From positions 1-7,379 of the forward strand of contig CALETX010000263.1 in the NCBI GenBank assembly GCA_937920455.1: DNA of 7,379 nt, read 5' to 3'. The stretch is from an uncultured bacterium (GTDB lineage Bacteria; Verrucomicrobiota; Kiritimatiellia; UBA8416; CALETX01). The notes beneath the pieces were generated by a model that was not told the origin of the DNA, did no database searches, and was given only the letters and a program-made list of their open reading frames with translations. Below are positions 1 through 7,107 of the stretch, in pieces. Made by a program: the position numbers and the translations under genes. How positions within the stretch are numbered: position 1 is the stretch's first letter; every line of letters starts with the position of its first letter.

Positions 1-378
1 GACCACGTATTCCGTTTCGAGCCGTGGCAACTCGTACCCCTCAGCGCGATCCCAGCTTAACAGATTGTCGCTCACACTGCTGAACAGATGGTAAAAGCTG
101 CGGTACACGCCGCCGACATGATCGTAAAACGGCGCGACGACAAAACACTCGTGCACTTTGAGATGAGGGCGTTTATGGGTTAAGTCGTGTTGCTGCCAGT
201 GGATCAAATCGTCCGACACCGCCACTGCCGAACGATATCGCGTCGGCGTCTCCGACTTCAGGTAGAACAGGTAGCACCGGCCTTTGACGAATATCGGATG
301 GACGTCGCCGATATAATGGTCTGCCGGGGCATAGTGGACGATTTTCGCTTCGGCAGGCGGTGGGGCTTCAATCAACAT
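1..378 (-). CDS. N-terminal part of a second five-bladed beta-propeller glycoside hydrolase-like protein (clan GH-J/GH43-like), cut at the left edge
   Basis: An open frame starts at ATG 378 and runs without a stop for 126 codons to the window edge. Residues 22-40 (YIGDVHPIFVKGRCYLFYL) have the first-blade pattern of GH32/GH43/GH68-type propellers: an Asp (D25), the position of the catalytic nucleophile in that clan, followed by a strand ending in YLFY. Residues 48-61 (YRSAVAVSDDLIHW) match the 'SxDLxHW' strand of the same fold. The motif spacing parallels the GH32 gene just upstream (its D21 and its SPDMVHW), so the two look like diverged tandem relatives. There is no signal peptide, which suggests a cytoplasmic enzyme. 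The start overlaps the GH32 stop by 7 nt and has no clear Shine-Dalgarno, so translation is probably coupled to the upstream gene. The fold is fairly secure. Family and substrate are not, because the other catalytic residues lie outside the window. Confidence 0.8.
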   Translation of the reverse strand, partial: MLIEAPPPAEAKIVHYAPADHYIGDVHPIFVKGRCYLFYLKSETPTRYRSAVAVSDDLIHWQQHDLTHKRPHLKVHECFVVAPFYDHVGGVYRSFYHLFSSVSDNLLSWDRAEGYELPRLETEYVV

Positions 379-1832
379 GTGTCTGCACTCTGAGGTTCCC
401 ATATACGGTTTTCGCGAGCCTCCAGAAAGCCCTGGTTGGCCGGCTTGAGTGGCCAGATTTCCAACACGCGAATGGCGGTCGGCGCGCCGATAGAGAAGGC
501 ATGGAGCGCCCTGCTGGCCTGATCCGGGAATGCAGCAACCACAGCTTGGCGATCGTTTACAAACACTTCGATCAGGTAGCGATCCACGAAGACTCGCAAC
601 TCCAAATCCTCGTGAGGCGGAAGATCGCGGAGGGCAAAAGGCGCTTCGGTGGCGCCAACACGTAAGCAGCCGGTTTCTGGCCGCAGAATAACTGGCAAAC
701 CAGGGCGATTTTCGGCTGCAAACAGCGTGAAGCCGAAAAGTTTTCGCTCTGCCTCTGCACGCGGAACCGCGATTCGCAGCTCTACAGCCTCGCTCGGCAA
801 ATCTGCCAAATGCTCCAAGGCCAGACCGCTCGCAGGCACGACATGGCTCAAAGAGCCTTCGGCCTTTGGAACCACAAGAGCCTCTCGCACCTGCCCGGCT
901 CCGCGTAATGTGGCTAACTCACGCAACGGGCGGATACGCAGAACGCCATCCTCAGGAAGCTCTAGCTCCCTCGGCAGCGATTGAATGGTCTTCCTGAGAT
1001 ATCGGTTCTCAGGTCCGACGGACGTCAGCCAGGCCCACATCACACGGCGGCCGTCTGGCGTCAGGACGCTTTCCGGCGCGAAGAAATCGGTGCGGTGGAA
1101 CAGCCCGAACAAGGCCTGGTCGTCGCGCCGCCAGTTCATCCGGCCATGCCGTTCAGGCACAAACTGTTCCCTCTTAGCGTCCCAGTCGCCGATATAATAA
1201 CGGCATCCAAGCGGATGACTGATGCACAGGAGCATCCACTTGCGGCCGAGCGGAAAGAAGTTTGGGCAGGAAATATCCTCGCCTATCGTCACATCCGGCA
1301 TATCGTGCGACAAAAAATCGCCCACCAGTGTCCAGTGCCGCAAATCTGTGGATTTGAGCAGCGGCTGGCGGTTACCGCCGGAAATAGCGTAATACGTGTC
1401 GCCGATGCGGAAGCAGTCCGGATCCCAATGCACAATTTCAGCCGGCGTGCCGTCGGCATGAAAAACCTCGACTGGATACGGTTTTTCCCACGCCGACAAA
1501 TGCCGGTCTTTTGCGATGGCGATCTGGTTGCGACCTGAGGCTTGTCCGTGATAAATGACCGCAGGCTGGCCTTCCCTAGTCAGAAACCCTGTCCCGCTGA
1601 ACATACCGTGGCCGGTAAAGGACGGTTGAAGCTTGGTTGGCTGCCAGGTCCAATGAACCATGTCAGGGCTGGTTACATGTACAAAGCTGAACGACTGGCC
1701 GTCCTTCCATTGATGCCGGAGAATGTAGTGCAGATGGTATTGGCCGTCCAAGTAAAACGCCGCGTTCGGATCGCCCGGATCGCTGTCACCGCCGGGATGC
1801 ATGAGATGAAAATAAAGGTCATGATCTAGCAT
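372..1832 (-). CDS. Divergent GH32-type glycoside hydrolase (beta-fructosidase fold), 486 aa
   Basis: Two-domain architecture as in GH32: a five-bladed propeller to about residue 290, then a beta-sandwich. Visible landmarks are GDPNAAFYLDGQYHLHY (residues 20-36, D21 in the nucleophile position), SPDMVHW (55-61), FSGTGF (78-83, like WSGSA), DFFAPES (249-255, like the FYAPQ block), GRRVMWAWL (261-269), SLPREL (285-290) and LRVFVDRYLIEVFVND (412-427), a hallmark of the GH32 C-terminal domain. GH32 enzymes release fructose from sucrose, levan or inulin-type substrates. Two catalytic motifs are altered: RDP is WDP (136-138), and the Glu of WECP is replaced by Ser188 in EDISCPNFF (185-193). Fructan activity is therefore not assured. 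The start at 1832 is chosen because an AGGAGG sits 5 nt upstream and homology begins there; a longer frame from 2015 would overlap the previous gene. There is no signal peptide. It lies 13 nt after the TIM-barrel hydrolase stop. Confidence 0.88.
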   Translation of the reverse strand: MLDHDLYFHLMHPGGDSDPGDPNAAFYLDGQYHLHYILRHQWKDGQSFSFVHVTSPDMVHWTWQPTKLQPSFTGHGMFSGTGFLTREGQPAVIYHGQASGRNQIAIAKDRHLSAWEKPYPVEVFHADGTPAEIVHWDPDCFRIGDTYYAISGGNRQPLLKSTDLRHWTLVGDFLSHDMPDVTIGEDISCPNFFPLGRKWMLLCISHPLGCRYYIGDWDAKREQFVPERHGRMNWRRDDQALFGLFHRTDFFAPESVLTPDGRRVMWAWLTSVGPENRYLRKTIQSLPRELELPEDGVLRIRPLRELATLRGAGQVREALVVPKAEGSLSHVVPASGLALEHLADLPSEAVELRIAVPRAEAERKLFGFTLFAAENRPGLPVILRPETGCLRVGATEAPFALRDLPPHEDLELRVFVDRYLIEVFVNDRQAVVAAFPDQASRALHAFSIGAPTAIRVLEIWPLKPANQGFLEARENRIWEPQSADTC

Positions 1833-1837
1833 AACAA

Positions 1838-1843
1838 CCTCCT
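1838..1843 (-). promoter_or_regulatory. Shine-Dalgarno AGGAGG of the GH32 gene
   Basis: A perfect AGGAGG lies 5 nt before ATG 1832 and 2 nt after the TAA of the upstream gene (1848-1846). It fixes the GH32 start and rules out the longer frame beginning at 2015. Confidence 0.85.
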
Positions 1844-1845
1844 GA

Positions 1846-3840
1846 TTACCGATACTCAAACACAACCGCCTGATGGCACCGCACCTCTGGAACTCGGCAC
1901 TGCACAACGCCGCTGCGCCGGACGATGCGCAGCGGTTTCCGATCAACGGCCGTATAGGCGCGACGAATAGTCTCAGGAACACGAATTTCAACGGGCACGT
2001 CGTACAGCGGTACAAGATCTTCGATCACTTGACAGCGCCCGCGTGGCATTGGCGGCCCATAAAGCAGGTGGACAATATAACGAGCCTTGTCCGGCTGTTT
2101 GACAAAACTGACTCGGCCTCCGCTGGGCATCTCCACCCGACAATTCGGCCGCCGATAAACGCGGCGCAAGGCATTTAGGAAGAACTGCCTATGTACGCGG
2201 GCGCCGTGAACATGATAAAGCTCGCCTAGCGCATGTGGCAGGTAGATGATGCGTCCCTTTTGAACCGCAGCAGGGTGAGGAGCATCGGTCAGACGAAATG
2301 GCGTGTTGAGATGTCCGCAGTAGTGTTCAAAAGTTCGGCTGAAATACGGTTCGCGAATAGCTGCAAGCGGTTTGCCGTCGGTGACGCGAACACGCGGCGC
2401 TGCACTGTAGCATAGAAAAGGCGCAGATGGCAGGTCGCGAGACAGTTCACGGCCTGCGACAACGTAATCCACGTCGTACTCTGCCGGACCCACATATTCT
2501 GTCCCCACGTCAATCAGAAAATGCGTACCGGCGGCATTCAGGCCGCTTTGGCCCAAAACTAGCAAGCCGCCACCCTGCTGCACATAAGCTGCAAGCAGTT
2601 CTGCAGAATGCTCATCCAGTCGCGCGTTACCAGTCAGGATTATCGCGTCAAATATGGTGAGGTCGCGGTCCGGTTCTGCGATGCGAAAGTCCAAGTGAGC
2701 TTCTAGCAACATGCTGGCCACTCCCTGGTCGTGTTTGCCTCCGGCTCCTGAAAGCCAAAGGCCCAGGTTGGCCGCCGGCACAGCATCTAAACCGAATTCC
2801 TCGATTTTTCTGACGTACCTGTAAGCTTCACCGATGGCCTTGTAGGTGGCCATTTCCATTTTGCCGGAAGGGTGGAGCTGGTCTCCAAAGTTACACCGTG
2901 CCCCGTAGGCTATCATCGCAGCCGCTTCGTAGCGCATGGCGTCTGCATGCTTAAAGCCACCGAACTCCCCCCATGATGTGTGGAACTTTCCGCTCATGGC
3001 AGTGTATTTCTTGAATCGTTCAGAGAAATAACGCGAGCGAATGGGGAACCGGTCATATCCACCCCATGTTGTGGGCAAGTCCTCCAGATCATGATGCGTG
3101 GAGAACTCGTGCCACTCCTTTCCGTACAAGGCACCACCCCCCAGCTCAGGGCCACCATTATAGAAGATACTGGCGCGCGGCCAGTGGGCCTGGACGATTG
3201 CATTCAGTTCGCGCATCATGTGCTGCCACTTGCGAACTGAATAGGCCTTCGCGTCCTTTTCGTCTGCCGGGTCAAGCCCATCCTTCCTCATGCCATCCAC
3301 ACACCGCTGGCAATAGCACGGTCCGTAACAACAAATGTCGTACCAGAATCCATCAACGTGGAACATCTTGCAGATTTCTTCTGTCTGAGCCTTGATAAGT
3401 TCCAAATAATCTCCCGAGGGACACATGTTTTGCCAGAAATATGGCGGCATAGGATCATTGGGCTTGCTTTCCGGCGGGGGAAGGCCGCACGGTTGGCCTT
3501 TCGAATCCAGAAAACGCCAATCAGGATGGGCGATAGCATCCTGAGCTGACCAGCCGACCGAATAGTAAACAGGACAGTTTACCCCAATTTCATGACACGC
3601 TTCAATCTGTTCACCGAGAAGATTGCGTTTCAGGTTCGGGTGCGGACGACCGACTTTCGTCGGATAGTAACTCCAGCCGTGATGGCATTTGGCAAAGATG
3701 TTTATCGAATTAATGCGTCCGACCCTGAGGGCTTTTTGCCATTCTTCCTTATCAAATAATGCACCCACGTCAGGAATGTGTTCAGAGGTATGAAAATCGA
3801 GATGAACCTGCCGTGATGGGATAATAACCTCGTGCATCAT
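1846..3840 (-). CDS. TIM-barrel glycoside hydrolase-like protein with GH42-type trimerisation-like domain (GHL6-like), 664 aa
   Basis: Residues 1-355 look like a (beta/alpha)8 hydrolase. They include HLDFHTSEHIPDVG (13-26), INIFAKCHHGWSYYPTKVG (46-64), VDGFWYDIC (162-170) and TSWGEFGGF (288-296). D168 at a strand end and E292 are the obvious candidate catalytic acids. Residues 358-440 form a Rossmann/glutamine-amidotransferase-like block (IFDAIILTGNARLD, VQQGGGLLVLG) like the trimerisation domain of GH42 beta-galactosidases. Residues 565-664 look like a terminal beta-sandwich. The pattern resembles proteins filed under GHL6 or 'beta-galactosidase trimerisation' and recalls alpha-L-fucosidases of GH29/GH151, but specificity cannot be read from sequence. 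A cysteine cluster follows the putative nucleophile (C170, C171, C175, C177, C180). There is no signal peptide. A start at 3840 or the adjacent ATG 3837 is set by the purine-rich site at 3853-3843; the upstream in-frame ATG at 3942 adds 34 residues with no recognisable homology. Confidence 0.82.
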   Translation of the reverse strand: MMHEVIIPSRQVHLDFHTSEHIPDVGALFDKEEWQKALRVGRINSINIFAKCHHGWSYYPTKVGRPHPNLKRNLLGEQIEACHEIGVNCPVYYSVGWSAQDAIAHPDWRFLDSKGQPCGLPPPESKPNDPMPPYFWQNMCPSGDYLELIKAQTEEICKMFHVDGFWYDICCYGPCYCQRCVDGMRKDGLDPADEKDAKAYSVRKWQHMMRELNAIVQAHWPRASIFYNGGPELGGGALYGKEWHEFSTHHDLEDLPTTWGGYDRFPIRSRYFSERFKKYTAMSGKFHTSWGEFGGFKHADAMRYEAAAMIAYGARCNFGDQLHPSGKMEMATYKAIGEAYRYVRKIEEFGLDAVPAANLGLWLSGAGGKHDQGVASMLLEAHLDFRIAEPDRDLTIFDAIILTGNARLDEHSAELLAAYVQQGGGLLVLGQSGLNAAGTHFLIDVGTEYVGPAEYDVDYVVAGRELSRDLPSAPFLCYSAAPRVRVTDGKPLAAIREPYFSRTFEHYCGHLNTPFRLTDAPHPAAVQKGRIIYLPHALGELYHVHGARVHRQFFLNALRRVYRRPNCRVEMPSGGRVSFVKQPDKARYIVHLLYGPPMPRGRCQVIEDLVPLYDVPVEIRVPETIRRAYTAVDRKPLRIVRRSGVVQCRVPEVRCHQAVVFEYR

Positions 3841-3842
3841 TG

Positions 3843-3853
3843 CCTTCCTCTCC
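3843..3853 (-). promoter_or_regulatory. Shine-Dalgarno region of the TIM-barrel hydrolase gene
   Basis: The minus strand reads GGAGAGGAAGG, 2 nt before tandem ATG codons at 3840 and 3837. The GAGG and AGGA cores are well spaced from either ATG. This supports the short start over the in-frame ATG at 3942. Confidence 0.7.
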
Positions 3854-3878
3854 ATACACTTTTTCAGTTGGTTTTGTT

Positions 3879-3892
3879 CATTGCGCGTAATG
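3879..3892. promoter_or_regulatory. Imperfect palindrome, possible operator
   Basis: The plus strand reads CATTGCGCGTAATG, a 14-nt inverted repeat with one mismatched pair around a central CGCG. It sits between the weak promoter-like boxes (3914-3942) and the Shine-Dalgarno of the TIM-barrel hydrolase gene, where a repressor could act. A palindrome this short and imperfect could occur by chance, and no regulator gene is in the window. Confidence 0.2.
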
Positions 3893-3913
3893 TCTGGCAT
3901 AAGAACGACAGAA

Positions 3914-3942
3914 CTGATAAAGTCGGGTAAGATTAATTCCAA
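3914..3942 (-). promoter_or_regulatory. Weak sigma70-like promoter candidate inside the operon
   Basis: On the minus strand TTGGAA (3942-3937) is followed after 17 nt by TATCAG (3919-3914). Each box matches its consensus at four of six positions. It lies in the only sizeable intergenic gap (115 nt, 3841-3955), upstream of the three hydrolase genes. The match is weak and rests only on pattern and location. Confidence 0.2.
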
Positions 3943-3955
3943 TGCTGAGTAAGCA

Positions 3956-4957
3956 CTACATCTTTGTGATTACATTGAAAAAATTGACGGCCTCCTCTGC
4001 CAATTGAGATGCCTCCCGCTGTAAGGCCTTAAGTTTGTTGATGTCATCGAGTTGTTCCTGCGCATCCATCTTGCGCGCATTCCGCCGCAAAGCGCGCAAA
4101 TGCTCCCGCAGCTCATTGGTGCGAGCTTCTAATTCCGGCGTTATGATCAACCGGTCTCCGCTGCTTCCGGGCACGCGGTACCAAGGATCGCCTTTCGGAC
4201 TGTTCATCTCGTTAGGGGAAACACTATTTGCTTTGGTTTGCACCAGGGAAATAGCTTCTTCTACGCGAGTCCGAGCCAATTCAACTAGCGACTGTGTATC
4301 AGCACGAGCCCTTTGAACTGTATATGACTCCCGCAAATAGCGTATTAACTCGGCTATCAACAGCTTCCCCTCTTCGGACTGCTGCAGAGGGAGATCCGTC
4401 GCCAGCACACAGCCCTTTCCTATCAGGAGTTCGACCAAGCGAACAGCGCCGGTAGCGTTGCCTGACGATCGGACAAATAGAGGACCCAGGGAAACATTGG
4501 TGCTCTGGCCCACCATAAAGCCACCTGGCGAAGCGAAAATGGCCTTGGGCAAACCTGTAATAGTCTTTCTCAGATTTTCGTCAGCGATTGGCGCGAGCTG
4601 GACGTAGACCTCATTCGCGGCTGGCTCACCAGCCTCGCTGAGCCCAAATGCTGTGAGTACAGCACCCGCACTCTGCCCGCGTAGCAAAACAAGACTGCGT
4701 CCGCCATTCTCCACCCATGCACGAAGCGTGGTTAGCTGGGTATCCTGAGGCGGCGAGCATTCAGAACTTGATCCGATTACTGCAACGCCATCCTCCGGCA
4801 AACGTGACGTTTCAGACCAGACAGCGAATATATAAGGGTCGCGATCCTGCTTATCAGAATGTCTTTTCTGTGATTGGCCCGCCTCGAGATATCTGACGCA
4901 ACTTACAAAGAAAATAGCCAGAAAAGCCGAAATATGTTGCCACCACCTCGTGGTCAT
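3956..4957 (-). CDS. Unrecognised protein, putative membrane-anchored/lipoprotein with GATase1-like core and helical C-terminus, 333 aa
   Basis: I do not recognise the family. The N-terminus (residues 1-20) has Arg4, a hydrophobic stretch (ISAFLAIFFVSC) and Cys20 in a loose lipobox (F-V-S-C), so it may be an exported lipoprotein. Residues 57-105 (GVAVIGSSSE, LRAWVENGGRSLVLLRG) and 172-210 (VRLVELLIGKGCVLATDLPL, then IAELIRYLRE) have the alternating strand-helix look of glutamine-amidotransferase-like (ThuA/DUF4350-type) domains used as non-catalytic modules in carbohydrate-active proteins. No Cys-His-Glu catalytic triad is evident. Residues 215-245 and 274-325 are rich in charged, Leu/Ala heptad-like helix, suggesting a coiled coil, separated by a polar linker containing PKGDPWYRVPGS. 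An AAGGAG (4972-4967) lies 9 nt before ATG 4957, directly after the aminotransferase TAA, so the start is firm and the gene is in the operon. Confidence 0.75.
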   Translation of the reverse strand: MTTRWWQHISAFLAIFFVSCVRYLEAGQSQKRHSDKQDRDPYIFAVWSETSRLPEDGVAVIGSSSECSPPQDTQLTTLRAWVENGGRSLVLLRGQSAGAVLTAFGLSEAGEPAANEVYVQLAPIADENLRKTITGLPKAIFASPGGFMVGQSTNVSLGPLFVRSSGNATGAVRLVELLIGKGCVLATDLPLQQSEEGKLLIAELIRYLRESYTVQRARADTQSLVELARTRVEEAISLVQTKANSVSPNEMNSPKGDPWYRVPGSSGDRLIITPELEARTNELREHLRALRRNARKMDAQEQLDDINKLKALQREASQLAEEAVNFFNVITKM

Positions 4958-4972
4958 TGACTTATGCTCCTT

Positions 4973-6277
4973 TTATACCTTTTTTAGAACATGTACGGCC
5001 ACCTTTTGAAAAGCCTGGATAATATCATCAACGTCCCTGTCTTCCAGCCGTGAGCCAATCGTGAGCAAAGCCGCACGACTAGCGAAGTCATCACAGCAAG
5101 GCAACGCACCTCGCCCGTAGAGATATTCCTTTGCAAACGCGTTAGCAGGTGCTGTCCATGGCCACCCGTCAGGGCAGACACCCCTGCGTCGAACCAATGA
5201 CACATTGTTGAAATACCAATGCAACCCCCACTCTTCCATGTGCAGGCAAACCAGGCTTCCAGGTGGTCCCTGAATACCCTCGGCGCGCAAGGCCTGCACA
5301 AAGCGTACGGCAGTTTCACGGTCAGGATACAACGTAATAAGAAAACAACCAGAATCTCCCGATGGATCAACAATTTCACGGAAATCCAGGCCTCGAATTC
5401 CCTCCAGTTGCCTGCGAATTTTCCACTTTGCTGAACGCATAGATGATGTGATGCTGTCTAATTTGGCCAACTGCGCAAGCGCCATGGCGGCCGGCAACTC
5501 TCCCATACGGGCACCCACCCCCCACAACTGGCAGGACTCATCGGTCGTGTCTAACCTGCCGGCAGTACGTGGATAGCCGAGATCATGAACGGCGAAGGCT
5601 CGCCGATAAACAGCCAGGTCGTCGCATACTAACATGCCACCTTCACCGCTGGAAATGTTCTTGTTCAGCTGGAAACTAAAAATCGCCACGTCGCCGAAAG
5701 TTCCGACCTGTCTGCCGTTAAGGCTTGCGCCGTTGGCCTGTGCGCAATCTTCCACAAGCCGCAGTCCCTTGTCCCGACAGATTTCGGCAACTTGATCAAT
5801 GTGGCCCGGAGCACCGCTCATGTGAACAAACAAGACGGCTCGGCTGTTCTGGGTGATCTTTGCTTTAAGATCCGCCGGCGACATACAGAAAGTGCCGTCA
5901 ATATCAACCAGTCTGGGAATTGCCCCAGACCGAAGAACACTTCCGATGCAGCTGACCCAAAGATAGCCCGGGATCAAAACCTCATCACCAGGACCAATTC
6001 CTAGCGCTGCCCAGGCCACGTTCAGCGCTGCCGTGCCGCTGCTGACAGCCAAAGCATAACTCCGTCCCAGGCGCCGACAGTATTCTGATTCAAGCTTATC
6101 GGCCATATGCTGAAGATCCGGCCCATAGTACCGAAAGGGACTGCGAGCCCTTACAACCCTGATCACGTTGTCCAGTTCTTCCTCTCCCATCCAGTGAGCG
6201 CCAGGGAGTTCCCAAGGGAGAGGACTGGTGCGCACAGGAGATCCTCCATCCAAAGCCAGCTTGTCGGTCGTTCTCAT
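4973..6277 (-). CDS. DegT/DnrJ/EryC1/StrS-family PLP-dependent aminotransferase, 434 aa
   Basis: Fold-type I PLP enzyme of the sugar aminotransferase family, which moves an amino group (usually from glutamate or glutamine) to a keto-sugar or keto-cyclitol. Motifs in order: FRYYGPD (48-54), SSGTAALNVAWAALGIGPGD (79-98, cofactor phosphate and substrate loop), VLIPGYLWV (100-108), VEDCAQANGA (175-184, D177 for the pyridine nitrogen, Q180) and FSFQLNKNISSGEGGML (200-216), with K206 the expected Schiff-base lysine. All key residues are intact, so it should be an active aminotransferase rather than a lysine-less dehydratase variant. It is longer than many 370-400 aa relatives, with extra sequence around residues 345-395 (HWYFNNVSLVRRRG, then PDGWPWTAP) that may line the substrate site. 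The start at 6277 has AAAGGA 8 nt upstream and overlaps the creatininase stop by 4 nt (ATGA). The specific sugar is unknown. Confidence 0.93.
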   Translation of the reverse strand: MRTTDKLALDGGSPVRTSPLPWELPGAHWMGEEELDNVIRVVRARSPFRYYGPDLQHMADKLESEYCRRLGRSYALAVSSGTAALNVAWAALGIGPGDEVLIPGYLWVSCIGSVLRSGAIPRLVDIDGTFCMSPADLKAKITQNSRAVLFVHMSGAPGHIDQVAEICRDKGLRLVEDCAQANGASLNGRQVGTFGDVAIFSFQLNKNISSGEGGMLVCDDLAVYRRAFAVHDLGYPRTAGRLDTTDESCQLWGVGARMGELPAAMALAQLAKLDSITSSMRSAKWKIRRQLEGIRGLDFREIVDPSGDSGCFLITLYPDRETAVRFVQALRAEGIQGPPGSLVCLHMEEWGLHWYFNNVSLVRRRGVCPDGWPWTAPANAFAKEYLYGRGALPCCDDFASRAALLTIGSRLEDRDVDDIIQAFQKVAVHVLKKV

Positions 6278-7098
6278 GGATTCCGTCCTTTGATCCGTGC
6301 GTTGTTCAGTAGTTCAATGACCTCGACAACAACCTCACGGACCGTCAATGTCAGTAACATAGCGCCGCGCTCAGCAGTCGCTGTTTTGCGGGGATCATCT
6401 TCTACACAATGGTCTGGCGGTCCGTTGCCATCGAAACCCTTGCCGTCCACGATAGCAAAGTCGGCGTAGTGCAGCGGCACAGAGGGTTGAGGTAACTCTC
6501 TCAGGTCAACTGACTCTGGTGTTATGCGCATCATAAGACTCGTCTCGTCTCCTCCAGCATGACTGATGGCCCCTTCCGCTATGATTCTCTGCGGCATTGC
6601 CATTCTGACATGTACCATCAACTTTCCCGTTCTTGTAAACTCTTCAGCAAGTCGGTGCAAGACAGCCTGATGATTTACAGCGCCATGTCCGTTGATAACA
6701 AATACTATTTTAGCGCCGAAGCGAGCCGCCTGAACAAAAGTTTCGCGCATGATCAATCCAAAAACTTCCTCCGGGCAATACGCACTGGGAAGCTTATTGC
6801 CCGGGAAGTCCATACCCACAACATATGACTTAGGATCCAGACCCAGGTGTTCAAGCACTTCCGGTGAACGTTCTCTCTCCGTGCCCCAAAAAAGCGTTGG
6901 CCACACCACTCCACCCACCTCCCGGCACACATTCAACGCCACCTCTTCAGCGTTGATCGGATCAACGCCTAAAGGCAAATGCGGCCCATGCCATTCCAAC
7001 GGACCGACCGGCAGGAAGACTACTGGCACCTCATGCAGACGTTGAATGATCTCACCTGGCCTCATATATGCAACACGGCATTCCATCAGTCGAATCAT
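6274..7098 (-). CDS. Creatininase/creatinine amidohydrolase-family metalloenzyme, 274 aa
   Basis: Members hydrolyse cyclic or linear amides with two bound metal ions: creatinine, formamide intermediates in riboflavin and F420 synthesis, or peptides in mycofactocin maturation. The signature is complete in outline: LPVGPLEWHGPHLPLGVD (29-46), giving E35, H37 and D46 as metal ligands; FVINGHGAVNH (133-143), giving H138; and ISHAGGDETS (178-187), giving E185. The family's common HAGExETS is HAGGDETS here, and the residue two after H138 is Ala, where creatininase itself has a ligand Glu. Metal geometry may thus differ from true creatininase, and creatinine is an unlikely substrate. Length is normal for the family. 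The start at 7098 has GGAGG 9 nt upstream, overlapping the preceding TAA. Tight coupling to the aminotransferase suggests a joint role, perhaps on an amide or lactam of an amino sugar; that is inference. Confidence 0.92.
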   Translation of the reverse strand: MIRLMECRVAYMRPGEIIQRLHEVPVVFLPVGPLEWHGPHLPLGVDPINAEEVALNVCREVGGVVWPTLFWGTERERSPEVLEHLGLDPKSYVVGMDFPGNKLPSAYCPEEVFGLIMRETFVQAARFGAKIVFVINGHGAVNHQAVLHRLAEEFTRTGKLMVHVRMAMPQRIIAEGAISHAGGDETSLMMRITPESVDLRELPQPSVPLHYADFAIVDGKGFDGNGPPDHCVEDDPRKTATAERGAMLLTLTVREVVVEVIELLNNARIKGRNP

Positions 7099-7107
7099 CA
7101 GTCGTTT

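Noticed and set aside
981..1538. 185-codon open frame on the plus strand
   Set aside because: It lies wholly antisense to the GH32 gene, shows no recognisable motifs, and fits the shadow of a GC-rich coding frame.
1833..2015. N-terminal extension of the GH32 gene (in-frame ATG at 2015)
   Set aside because: It overlaps the 3' part of the TIM-barrel hydrolase gene by about 170 nt, its translation shows no homology, and a perfect AGGAGG marks ATG 1832.
3288..3539. 83-codon minus-strand frame inside the TIM-barrel hydrolase gene
   Set aside because: It is an alternative frame of a confidently coding region, with no motif of its own.
3841..3942. N-terminal extension of the TIM-barrel hydrolase (in-frame ATG at 3942)
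   Set aside because: The extra 34 residues resemble no signal peptide or known domain, and a strong ribosome binding site serves ATG 3840/3837.
6107..6469. 120-codon open frame on the plus strand spanning the creatininase-aminotransferase junction
   Set aside because: It is antisense to two confidently identified genes and its low-complexity Ser/Thr/Arg composition is typical of an antisense frame.
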